Origin: Endomicrobium sp. | Lineage (GTDB): Bacteria > Elusimicrobiota > Endomicrobiia > Endomicrobiales > Endomicrobiaceae | Direction: 5' to 3' | Assembly: GCA_031278405.1 (NCBI GenBank) | Contig: JAITKL010000070.1 | Span: 1 to 6,738, forward strand | Length of the DNA stretch: 6,738 bases | In this document: piece after piece, positions 1 through 6,631 of the stretch | Numbering within the stretch: the first letter of the stretch is position 1 | Layout of the letters: every line of letters begins with the position of its first letter | Program-made: the position numbers and the translations under genes | The notes under the pieces: generated by a model | Database searches by the model: none | What the model saw: the letters and a program-made list of their open reading frames with translations, nothing else | Told to the model about the DNA's origin: nothing

Positions 1-1764
1 TAGTTTTTCTTTAAGTTCTTTTAGATAGTCCCTTAAATCTTTAGGAATTTTATCTCCAAACTTGTTATAAAATTCCTCTATCATTACAACCTCCTCCTTC
101 CAGTCTTCTTTATCTACGCTAAGAAGTTTGTCCATAGTTTCTTTCTTTATGTCCAAACCGCTTAAATCCATTGCACCTTCTTGAGGAAACAACCCTATCT
201 CAGACTCTCTTACACCAGTTTTTCCTTCAATTCTATCTATCATCCACTTTATGACTCTGGAATTTTCTCTATATCCAGGCCACATAAACTTACCATCGTT
301 ATCTTTTCTGAACCAGTTAATCATAAATATTTTAGGAAGTTTTTTTGCTTTCTTGCCGATATTTAACCAATGTTGAAAATAATCGCCCATATTGTATCCG
401 CAAAAAGGAAGCATGGCCATAGGATCTCTTCTGACTGTTCCAACTTGATCGCTTGCAGCAGCTGTGGTTTCAGAACCTATTATTGACGCAGTAAATACTC
501 CACTGTTCCAATCTTTTGCTTCATATACCAATGGAATTGTATTTTTTCTGCGGCCTCCAAAAATGATTCCGGAAATCGGCACGCCTTTAGGATTATCATA
601 TTCTGACGAAAGCGTTGGGCAATTATAAATTGAAACAGTAAATCTTGAATTTGGGTGAGCAGCTGGCTTGCCTAAATTTTTGTCATACTTTTGACTCTGC
701 CAATCTGTCAAATCTAAAGGAACTTTGTCACTGACTCCTTCCCACCAAGGAGTATTGTTGGAATTATCTACAGCCGTATTTGTAAAAAACGTTGGGAAAA
801 ACTTATCATTTTTAAGAGTTTTCATCATGACTGGATTTGTTTTAAATCCTGTTCCCGGAGCAACACCAAAAAAACCCGCTTCAGGATTAATAGCGTAAAG
901 CTGACCATCTTCGTCTATGTTAATCCATGCTATATCGTCACCCAAAGTCCAAACTTTATATCCTTTAAGTACAGGATCTAACATTGCAAGGTTGGTCTTT
1001 CCGCAAGCAGACGGAAATGCACCGAGAAAATATGTTATCTTATGATCAGGCGCTTCCACGCCTATGATAATCATATGTTCGGCAAGCCAACCTTCTTGAT
1101 AGCCCAAATATGAACCTATTCTTAACGAATAACACTTTTTACCAAGAAGAGCGTTTCCGCCATACCCTGAACCAAAACTCATAACAAGATTGTCTTGAGG
1201 AAAATGCATTATAAATCTTCTATCGGGATTAACATCGCCTATAGAATGAACGCCCCTAAAAAAATCAGAAGAATTTCCTATTCTTTCTACTGCTTGCTTG
1301 CCTACTCTAGACATAATTCTCATGCTCAAAGCCACATATACAGAATCTGTTATTTGAACACAGTTTTTAGCATATTTTGATTTTGGCGTACCCATGACAA
1401 AAGGAATAACATACATTGTTCTTCCTTTCATCGCTCCTTTGAAAAGACACTCCATCTTTTCTTTAGCATCTTTAGGATCTAACCAATTATTGTTAGGTCC
1501 TGCTTGGTCTTTTGCCGGTGTACAAACAAAGGTTAAGTGTTCTGTACGGGCTACATCATTAGGGTTTGAGCGGTGGTAATAAGAATTAGGGTACTCTTGC
1601 CCGTTTAATTTCTTTAGGATGACTTTTCCGTCAACTCCAGATTTTTGAGCAATTTTTGTCAACTTTTCAGCTTCTTCTTGAGACCCGTTCATAATATAAA
1701 CTTCGTCAGGACGAAAAAGTTCCTGCATTTCTTTTACGAATATATCCATTGGCGTCGGCATCAT
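1..1764 (-). CDS. pckG: Phosphoenolpyruvate carboxykinase (GTP), 3' end cut by window
   Basis: Cytosolic enzyme that interconverts oxaloacetate + GTP with phosphoenolpyruvate + CO2 + GDP, linking the TCA pool to gluconeogenesis or, in reverse, anaplerosis. The frame is open for 588 codons with no stop before the left edge. The family is usually about 590-625 residues, so only a short C-terminal tail is missing. Visible hallmarks of the GTP class: the P-loop FPSACGKTN at 250-258 (Cys254, Lys256), the metal-binding GDDIAW at 275-280 (Asp276/Asp277), Lys210 and His230 as Mn ligands, Tyr201 in a Gly-rich segment, Arg73 in DVAR, and GGRR at 403-406. The guanine-binding aromatic cluster is Phe485, Phe493 and Tyr498 with Asn501; the third is Phe in the animal enzyme. 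Two ATGs occur in tandem. I chose the first, 7 bases after a strong AAGGAG site; the second (1761) is equally possible. It is last in the gene row, 117 bases after ndk. Nothing looks decayed. Confidence 0.97.
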   Translation of the reverse strand, partial: MMPTPMDIFVKEMQELFRPDEVYIMNGSQEEAEKLTKIAQKSGVDGKVILKKLNGQEYPNSYYHRSNPNDVARTEHLTFVCTPAKDQAGPNNNWLDPKDAKEKMECLFKGAMKGRTMYVIPFVMGTPKSKYAKNCVQITDSVYVALSMRIMSRVGKQAVERIGNSSDFFRGVHSIGDVNPDRRFIMHFPQDNLVMSFGSGYGGNALLGKKCYSLRIGSYLGYQEGWLAEHMIIIGVEAPDHKITYFLGAFPSACGKTNLAMLDPVLKGYKVWTLGDDIAWINIDEDGQLYAINPEAGFFGVAPGTGFKTNPVMMKTLKNDKFFPTFFTNTAVDNSNNTPWWEGVSDKVPLDLTDWQSQKYDKNLGKPAAHPNSRFTVSIYNCPTLSSEYDNPKGVPISGIIFGGRRKNTIPLVYEAKDWNSGVFTASIIGSETTAAASDQVGTVRRDPMAMLPFCGYNMGDYFQHWLNIGKKAKKLPKIFMINWFRKDNDGKFMWPGYRENSRVIKWMIDRIEGKTGVRESEIGLFPQEGAMDLSGLDIKKETMDKLLSVDKEDWKEEVVMIEEFYNKFGDKIPKDLRDYLKELKEKL

Positions 1765-1771
1765 TTTATCG

Positions 1772-1777
1772 CTCCTT
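1772..1777 (-). promoter_or_regulatory. Ribosome binding site of pckG
   Basis: The minus strand reads AAGGAG followed by a 7-base spacer and then two consecutive ATG codons. It is the strongest Shine-Dalgarno match in the window and fixes the pckG start to within one codon. The rest of the 117-base gap upstream (1778-1881) is AT-rich. I found no convincing promoter or terminator in it. Confidence 0.8.
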
Positions 1778-1881
1778 ATTTGTTAGAATGTTATTTTGCG
1801 CAGATAACACATATTAACTAACCAAGATAAAATCTATCCATCTTGCCGATATTTTATATTAAATTGTTATCAGCTAAAATA

Positions 1882-2394
1882 CTAAACCCAAACTTCTCTT
1901 GACTCTTTCTCTAAAACAACTTTCTTAGTGGGATATATAGGTTTAACAATTTCCTCTGGCTTAAACCACAATTTAATTTCTCTTTCAGCTTCTGAAGGAT
2001 CTGAAGAGCAGTGGACAACATTTTCATATACGCCTTTTGTGGTTATTCTTCCGTAAGCTCCTCGTATTGATACAGGATCGGCTTCTTCAGGATTTGTTGT
2101 TCCAGCGATTTTTCTCATTCTTGTGATAGCGTCTTCGCCTTGATATACAAAAGCCAAAACTCTATCCCAAGCCTCACCGTAAACTTTGCCCTGTATATAG
2201 TCAACTAATTCTCCAAAAAAAGGCTTGTCTTTAAGTTGATAATAATGCTGCTCAGCCAGTTCTTTACTCACCTTAACGGTTTTTGCACCTATTATAAACA
2301 TTCTGGCTTCGGATAGTTTAGTTAAAATATTTCCTGTTAAAGATTTTTTTACTCCGTCTGGTTTTACCAAAATTAAAAGCTGTTCAATTGCCAT
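1882..2394 (-). CDS. ndk: Nucleoside diphosphate kinase, enlarged variant
   Basis: Transfers the terminal phosphate from an NTP (normally ATP) to NDPs through a phospho-histidine, balancing nucleotide pools in the cytosol. The protein has 170 residues, against about 140-150 for most bacterial enzymes. Family residues are present: Lys11 in VKPDG, Tyr51, Phe60 in KPFF, Arg94, Thr100 in TTNPEEA, Arg111, Asn125 and the catalytic His128 in NVVHCSSDPSEAEREI. The extra length has two sources. One is about eight residues around 66-85 (GKVYGEAWDR), where the standard protein has a short TSGP turn. The other is a C-terminal tail of about 26 residues after the usual end (145-170). Its start follows an AGGAG site (2401-2405) that overlaps the pssA stop, so it is translated as part of that operon. 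It may supply CTP for CDP-diacylglycerol synthesis upstream of PssA, and GTP for the neighbouring PEPCK (inference). It ends in TAG. Confidence 0.95.
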   Translation of the reverse strand: MAIEQLLILVKPDGVKKSLTGNILTKLSEARMFIIGAKTVKVSKELAEQHYYQLKDKPFFGELVDYIQGKVYGEAWDRVLAFVYQGEDAITRMRKIAGTTNPEEADPVSIRGAYGRITTKGVYENVVHCSSDPSEAEREIKLWFKPEEIVKPIYPTKKVVLEKESREVWV

Positions 2395-2400
2395 TTCCCG

Positions 2401-2405
2401 CTCCT
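2401..2405 (-). promoter_or_regulatory. Ribosome binding site of ndk, overlapping pssA stop
   Basis: AGGAG lies 6 bases before the ndk ATG and shares bases with the TAG stop of pssA. This tight packing shows that the two genes are co-transcribed and supports the chosen ndk start. Confidence 0.75.
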
Positions 2406-3168
2406 AGATCCTTTTTTTATAAGCATTGTAATATTTTACTCCAATACCAACCAATCCTGAAAAAACGTATAAACTAAACAATATAAAAATTATATTTTGC
2501 GGGAATGCAATCATTAAAAATAAAAGTAGCACAACTAAAACCAAAAGTCTGAAAGTTTTAGGTTTGGACAAATTCATCTTTTTGAAAGAATAATAAGGTA
2601 CGCTTGAAACCATTAGCAAAGACAAAATCACCATTACAACAGGCATCGTCTTAAAGAAAAGAGGCATGCTTTTCATTAAAATCGGAATTGTTTTAAAAGA
2701 CAAAGACTGCCCAGTATCTGCAAAAAGTTCGTAACTTAAAACAAAAGACAATAACAGTCCTGCAGAGGCAGGCGTGGGAAGTCCCATAAAAGAATTATGC
2801 ACAACGCTGTCGTCTTGAGCATAAACGTTAAATTTTGCAAGTCTTAATGCGCTACATAAAACAAATAGTATAGCTATAGCCATACCGACTTTTCCCATTG
2901 AGCTTAAAACAAGTTGATACATCATAACAGATGGAGCAACTCCGAATGAAACTAAATCGCTTAAAGAGTCTAGTTGAATGCCAAACTCGCTTGTTGTTTT
3001 TGTAAGTCTCGCAACTCTTCCATCAGTCATATCAAATGCTACTGCAAACACAAGAAACCATGCCGATTTTGTAAAATCACCGTCTATAGACGACAATATT
3101 GACAAATAACCACAACTCATATTTCCGCATGTTAAAAGACTCGGTAGTATGTAGATGCCCTTTTTCAT
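2404..3168 (-). CDS. pssA: CDP-diacylglycerol-serine O-phosphatidyltransferase (PssA, type II)
   Basis: Integral inner-membrane enzyme that condenses CDP-diacylglycerol with L-serine to give phosphatidylserine and CMP, the first committed step toward phosphatidylethanolamine. The protein has 254 residues. The full CDP-alcohol phosphatidyltransferase signature is present between 46 and 71: D46-x2-D49-G50-x2-A53-R54-x8-G63-x3-D67-x3-D71, whose aspartates bind metal and substrate. Serine-branch features follow: RLAKFN at 109-114 and GLPTPASA at 129-136. Hydrophobic stretches near 12-26, 36-46, 81-108, 135-150, 167-192 and 206-245 fit a multi-pass membrane protein. The start resembles the usual short MK-GIY-LP opening of this family. 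Its ribosome binding site is weak (a GAG in TGAGCG, 5 bases before the ATG). The psd stop lies only 13 bases upstream, so translation is probably coupled. The product feeds Psd, encoded directly before it. Confidence 0.96.
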   Translation of the reverse strand: MKKGIYILPSLLTCGNMSCGYLSILSSIDGDFTKSAWFLVFAVAFDMTDGRVARLTKTTSEFGIQLDSLSDLVSFGVAPSVMMYQLVLSSMGKVGMAIAILFVLCSALRLAKFNVYAQDDSVVHNSFMGLPTPASAGLLLSFVLSYELFADTGQSLSFKTIPILMKSMPLFFKTMPVVMVILSLLMVSSVPYYSFKKMNLSKPKTFRLLVLVVLLLFLMIAFPQNIIFILFSLYVFSGLVGIGVKYYNAYKKRI

Positions 3169-3181
3169 TTTTCGCTCATTG

Positions 3182-3808
3182 TCAACTTCCTTTATTTATG
3201 CTTGCAAAAATAGTTACGCCTGACACAACTTTATTACCTTTCTTTACTTTAACTTCAACATTTTTTGGCATATGAAGGTCAACCTGAGAACTAAATTTTA
3301 TTATGCCGATCTTATCGCCTAGTTTCAAAATATCCCCGGGCTTTACCCAAGAAACACAGCGCCTTGCAAGAATGCCGGCTATCTGTTTAACCAAATATTT
3401 TCCATTTTCATTTTCTATTGTTATTACATTTTGTTCGTTTACTATATGAGCTTCGGACTCCATAGCTTTCAGAAACTTGCCAGGTTTATATTCAACACTT
3501 AAAACTTTGCCAGCAATAGGAGCTCTTTGAAGATGAACATCTAATACAGATAAGAATACTCTGACAACTTTTTCTGTTTTATTTTCGCTTACTTCTAAAA
3601 CAGTACCATTGCATGGAGAAAGGATAAGATTTTCTCCTTGAGTTATCTCTATCTTTGGATCTCTAAAGAAGTAAAGACAAAATAAAGAACCTAAAATACA
3701 CAAAACACCTGCTAGAGATGTAAATTTACCGAAACCAGAAATAAGCAACACTATTCCTAAAATAAGAGGAATTAAAATAAATGGATAGCCCTCTTTCACA
3801 ATTTGCAT
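3182..3808 (-). CDS. psd: Phosphatidylserine decarboxylase, short form, with altered active-site motifs
   Basis: By family, a pyruvoyl enzyme that converts phosphatidylserine to phosphatidylethanolamine at the inner membrane. The precursor cleaves itself and the new N-terminal serine becomes pyruvate. It has 208 residues, the short type seen in alphaproteobacteria and Bacteroidetes. Visible features: KEGYPF (5-10), two hydrophobic membrane segments (about 10-24 and 31-47), YFFRDP (46-51, here LYFFRDP), LDVHLQRAP (89-97), EQN near 125-127 and QIAGILARR (142-150). Two motifs depart from the family. SPADG is SPCNG, so the conserved Asp is Asn67 (codon AAT). The cleavage motif FGSR is FSSQ, so the Gly before the pyruvate-forming Ser174 is Ser173 (codon AGT). 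Whether it still self-processes is uncertain. AAGGA 7 bases upstream supports the start. It is the first gene behind the 3851-3879 promoter and ends in TGA. Family assignment is firm; activity is not. Confidence 0.92.
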   Translation of the reverse strand: MQIVKEGYPFILIPLILGIVLLISGFGKFTSLAGVLCILGSLFCLYFFRDPKIEITQGENLILSPCNGTVLEVSENKTEKVVRVFLSVLDVHLQRAPIAGKVLSVEYKPGKFLKAMESEAHIVNEQNVITIENENGKYLVKQIAGILARRCVSWVKPGDILKLGDKIGIIKFSSQVDLHMPKNVEVKVKKGNKVVSGVTIFASINKGS

Positions 3809-3815
3809 TATTTAT

Positions 3816-3820
3816 TCCTT
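3816..3820 (-). promoter_or_regulatory. Ribosome binding site of psd
   Basis: AAGGA is spaced 7 bases from the psd ATG, the same spacing as at pckG and prfB. It supports the start chosen at 3808. Confidence 0.7.
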
Positions 3821-3850
3821 TTAAGCATAAAATCTTTCAAATTTGCTTAG

Positions 3851-3879
3851 ATTCTACTAAATAAACCAAATTATGTCAA
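3851..3879 (-). promoter_or_regulatory. Sigma-70-type promoter for psd-pssA-ndk
   Basis: On the minus strand a perfect -35 hexamer TTGACA (3874-3879) is followed after exactly 17 bases by TAGAAT (3851-3856), five of six matches to the -10 consensus. It lies in the only sizeable gap in this half of the row (109 bases between prfB and psd). Transcription would start near 3844, giving a leader of about 36 bases before the psd ATG with room for its ribosome binding site. This suggests the phospholipid genes can be expressed separately from lnt-prfB. I saw no terminator between prfB and this promoter, so read-through is possible. Confidence 0.75.
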
Positions 3880-3917
3880 AACCTTAAACACCAAAAGTTA
3901 TTGAAAAATGAATAATA

Positions 3918-5007
3918 TTATTTATTTTTGCTTTTCAATTTCCAAGAGAGGTACGCACCAATGAAAGCGTCTATTTCACCGTCCATTACAGCATTGACTT
4001 GCGATGCCCCATAGCCTGTTCTGTGGTCTTTGACAAGTTGATAAGGCATAAAGATATATGAACGTATCTGGCTGCCCCACTCTATAGAGCCTTTTTCATT
4101 ATAATGTTTCTCATAAGAAGCTCTCTGTTTTTCTTGTTCAAGTTCGTAAAGCTTAGCTTTTAAGAGTTTCATAGCCGTGGCTCTATTTTTTATTTGCGAT
4201 CGATCGTTTTGCGATTGAACTATTATTCCCGTAGACAAGTGAGTTATTCTTACGGCAGAGTCCGTTTTGTTTATATGTTGTCCACCCGCCCCCGAGGCTC
4301 TATATGTGTCTATTCTTATATCTTTATCTTCAATTATTATGTCTATATTATCTTCAATTTCAGGTATAACGTCAACAGAAGTGAAAGAAGTATGTCTTCT
4401 CTTATTTGAGTCAAACGGAGAAATTCTTACAAGTCTGTGGACTCCTATTTCAGACTGTAAAAAACCGTAAGCGTATTCACCCTTTATTATCATGGTGATG
4501 CTTTTGATTCCCGCTTCATCGCCATCTAAACTATCCACTACTTCAATCTCAAAACCTTTGTCTTCAGCCCATCTTGAATACATTCTTACAAGCATTTGCG
4601 CCCAATCGCAAGACTCAGTACCACCCGCTCCTGCATGTATAGACATTATGGCGTTGTTCCTATCATGCTCACCGTCCAACTTTGTCTTTGTTTCAAAAGA
4701 AGATAGAGCTTTCTCTAATTTCTTGCCTCCATCTTCCACCTCTTTTAATACAGCGTCGTCATTTTCAGACCCAGCAAGATCTTTTAAGTCAATTAAATAT
4801 TTAACTTGCAAATAAATATCTTGCCAGAAATTACACAAATTCTTTAAATCGTCAAACTCAGACATTACTCTTTTTGCATTGTTTTGATCGCTCCAGAAGT
4901 TTGGATTTGATATTTCTTTTTCAAGCTCTTTGATTCTGTTCAGTTTTGAATCTAAATCAAAGAGACCTCCTCAAAGCTTCTATTCTTTCTTTTTGCTGTT
5001 GAAGCAT
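3918..5007 (-). CDS. prfB: Peptide chain release factor 2 (programmed +1 frameshift)
   Basis: RF2 recognises UGA and UAA stop codons in the ribosome and triggers release of the finished peptide. The gene is in two frames: 16 codons from ATG 5007 to an in-frame TGA (4957-4959), then the remainder in the +1 frame from GAT at 4958. The spliced product is 362 residues, close to the 365 of E. coli RF2. Calling the gene from the ATG at 4865 would lose its first 47 residues. Visible in spliced numbering: the N-terminal helical domain (EKEISNPNFWSD at 29-40), the stop-codon-reading tripeptide SPF at 196-198 (SPF, not PxT, marks RF2 rather than RF1), and the catalytic GGQ at 241-243 within GAGGQHINKTDSAVR. 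An AAGGGG site (5015-5020) precedes the ATG by 7 bases. It lies 47 bases after lnt, probably in the same transcript. Expression should be autoregulated: low RF2 favours the shift at TGA. Confidence 0.97.
4957..4971 (-). promoter_or_regulatory. RF2 programmed frameshift site
   Basis: On the minus strand the reading is AGG AGG TCT CTT TGA T. The internal Shine-Dalgarno AGGAGG (4966-4971) sits 3 bases before the slippery CTT-TGA (4957-4962), the same geometry as the E. coli prfB site. The ribosome slips forward by one base on CTT, skipping the T at 4959, and continues with GAT. The in-frame TGA is the regulatory sensor of RF2 level. Confidence 0.96.
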
Positions 5008-5014
5008 TTTAGAA

Positions 5015-5020
5015 CCCCTT
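5015..5020 (-). promoter_or_regulatory. Ribosome binding site of prfB
   Basis: AAGGGG with a 7-base spacer to the ATG at 5007. It confirms that translation begins upstream of the in-frame TGA, in the short first frame. Confidence 0.7.
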
Positions 5021-5054
5021 TTATTTATAAAACTTATACTCTCAAAATAAAATC

Positions 5055-6599
5055 TTAATTTATTAATCGTCTCCTGAAAAGCAAAAATACTACCAATACT
5101 AATAAGACAATACTACATATCTTTACAAAAACATCGCCGAATTTAGTGTAGAAAGTTTTAAAATCGTTTTGAAAAAATGTCCCGCTGAGCAGTTCTTTTT
5201 TTGACACTTCAGTTTTATCAATAATTATTCCTGAAGATTCAATAATACCAGAAATGCCAGTATTTGCCGAGACTAAAACAAATTTTCTATTTTCAACAGC
5301 TCTAAAAACATTCATCATAAAATGCTGGCATGGAGCTGCCGTATCAAAAAACCATGCGTCATTTGTGTGGTTTGTAAGAACTTTCGCTCCGTTTAGCGCA
5401 AATCTTCTTGCTATATCTGGAAAAAAATTTTCAGAACATATAGTAGAGCCAATAAACAGCTCGCCGTAGTTAAAAACATTTGCATCGCTACCTTTGTCAA
5501 CGTCTCCCATTTTATTTAAAATACCAAAAAAATTTGCAAAAAATTTTCTAAACGGAATAAACTCACCGAAAGGCACTAAGTGATTTTTTTTGTGTACAGG
5601 GTTATAATTATCTGCACCTTTAAAACCTAAAACAACATTAAATATTTTTTCATTGTCTTCGTTGTAAAACGAACCGAATATATTAAAACCTCCGGCAGAC
5701 ACCGTCAATTCTTTTGCAAAACTATACAAATTACTATCTTGTGGAACTATGCCGGGCAAGACAGTTTCTGACCACAAAACTAAGTCTGCTTTAGATTTGT
5801 TAACTTCAAGAGCCATTTTTTGAAGATTAGATAAAATCTCTTGTCTGTAATCTTCATCCCATTTTTTATATTGGTCAATATTTGGCTGCAATATTGAAAC
5901 ACTATATTCTTTATCGCCAAGTAATCTGAATTTATATATTTTATATGTTCCAAATAATGTAAACAAAATTATAAAAGCTAAAGCCAAATACAAATATTTC
6001 TTCTTATTTTCTCCTGTAATACAAAAATAAAAGCATAAGTTGCAAAACAGTATTAAGAAAGAAACACCATATACTCCAGCAAACTCCGCTATTTGTATAA
6101 TTTCAGTAAATTCAAATTGCGAGTAGCCTATCAACATCCATGGGAATCCGGTAAAAAAATATGTTCTTATATATTCAAGCAAAACCCAAAGACAAGAACC
6201 AAAAATAATTACAAAGAAATTTGATAGTTTATTCTTTTTTTGAAAAGAAATATATTTTTGTAACGCAAAACTCCAAATTCCCCAATAAAGTGCAAGATAG
6301 ACCCAAAGAGAACATGCAGCTATTGCCACCTGAACATAAGAAGCTATATTAAAATGCAACATTGGAACAAGCCAATAAAGTCCAATTGCGTTAAATGCAA
6401 CCCCTGATAAAAGCCCGCACAGAAAAGAACTAATAGCATTTGTTCTCATTATTACAAAAACAAGCGGAACAAACGCTATCCACATTAGGAAAAACAAATT
6501 GAGCTTAGGGAAGGCGCATGCAGATAATAACCCAGAAGCCAAACATAATACAGTATTCTTGCTATTTAAACCCATTTGCATATTCGCTCTTCTTTTCAT
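5055..6599 (-). CDS. lnt: Apolipoprotein N-acyltransferase
   Basis: Inner-membrane enzyme that adds the third acyl chain, taken from a phospholipid such as phosphatidylethanolamine, to the N-terminal cysteine of outer-membrane lipoproteins. From the first ATG it has 514 residues, the normal family length. Residues about 15-225 are a run of hydrophobic segments (multi-pass membrane domain). The nitrilase-type domain at about 230-475 should face the periplasm. A last membrane helix spans about 489-508 and ends in a positive RRR tail. The catalytic triad is visible: Glu278 in LWSETVLPG, Lys338 in KNHLVPFGEFIPF, and Cys388 in TICSEN. The usual Tyr after the catalytic Cys is Ser389. The start is uncertain. 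ATG 6599 lacks a good ribosome site but overlaps the stop of an 11-codon ORF (ATGA), implying coupling. ATG 6581 (residue 7) has a GAAGAG 5 bases upstream and would also keep the whole first helix. It ends in TAA, 47 bases before prfB. Confidence 0.95.
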   Translation of the reverse strand: MKRRANMQMGLNSKNTVLCLASGLLSACAFPKLNLFFLMWIAFVPLVFVIMRTNAISSFLCGLLSGVAFNAIGLYWLVPMLHFNIASYVQVAIAACSLWVYLALYWGIWSFALQKYISFQKKNKLSNFFVIIFGSCLWVLLEYIRTYFFTGFPWMLIGYSQFEFTEIIQIAEFAGVYGVSFLILFCNLCFYFCITGENKKKYLYLALAFIILFTLFGTYKIYKFRLLGDKEYSVSILQPNIDQYKKWDEDYRQEILSNLQKMALEVNKSKADLVLWSETVLPGIVPQDSNLYSFAKELTVSAGGFNIFGSFYNEDNEKIFNVVLGFKGADNYNPVHKKNHLVPFGEFIPFRKFFANFFGILNKMGDVDKGSDANVFNYGELFIGSTICSENFFPDIARRFALNGAKVLTNHTNDAWFFDTAAPCQHFMMNVFRAVENRKFVLVSANTGISGIIESSGIIIDKTEVSKKELLSGTFFQNDFKTFYTKFGDVFVKICSIVLLVLVVFLLFRRRLIN

Positions 6600-6631
6600 T
6601 TTTCTACGTATCCGAGACGCTTATTTGCCAT
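6596..6631 (-). CDS. Possible 11-residue leader ORF coupled to lnt
   Basis: A tiny ORF encodes MANKRLGYVEK and ends in TGA, overlapping the lnt ATG by the ATGA arrangement. Its ATG has AAGGA (6639-6643) 7 bases upstream, as strong and as well spaced as the sites of the real genes here, whereas the lnt ATG has none. It may be a translated leader that passes ribosomes to lnt. Alternatively it is the true N-terminus of Lnt: adding one A to the A5 run just before the lnt ATG would join it in frame to lnt. I cannot tell these apart from sequence. I recognise no family for the peptide. Confidence 0.35.
   Translation of the reverse strand: MANKRLGYVEK

Noticed and set aside
1804..1850. Possible terminator hairpin in the ndk-pckG gap (minus strand CAAGAT ... 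ATCTTG, 11-base loop)
   Set aside because: The stem is only six base pairs with few G-C pairs, and no T run follows it on the minus strand.
3165..3179. Four-codon ORF (MSEK) between psd and pssA ending in an ATGA overlap
   Set aside because: Too short to separate from chance. Unlike the lnt leader it has no ribosome binding site of its own at a good distance, and the pssA start agrees with its family.
3911..3922. Perfect palindrome AATAATATTATT at the end of prfB
   Set aside because: It is made only of A and T, has no loop or GC stem, and overlaps the prfB stop. Such palindromes are expected by chance in this composition.
4492..4815. A 107-codon open frame on the plus strand inside prfB, and similar 61-71 codon plus-strand frames within prfB, lnt and pckG
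   Set aside because: All lie antisense to genes whose protein families are certain. None has a recognisable domain or a reason to exist beyond chance in AT-rich sequence.
3918..4865. Reading prfB as a broken gene or a 315-residue truncated RF2
   Set aside because: The internal TGA sits in a complete programmed frameshift site, and the upstream frame supplies the missing RF2 N-terminus.
5008..5054. Possible promoter between lnt and prfB (TTGAGA and TATAAA)
   Set aside because: The two boxes are about 11 bases apart, too close for a sigma-70 promoter, and no other -35 fits at 16-18 bases.
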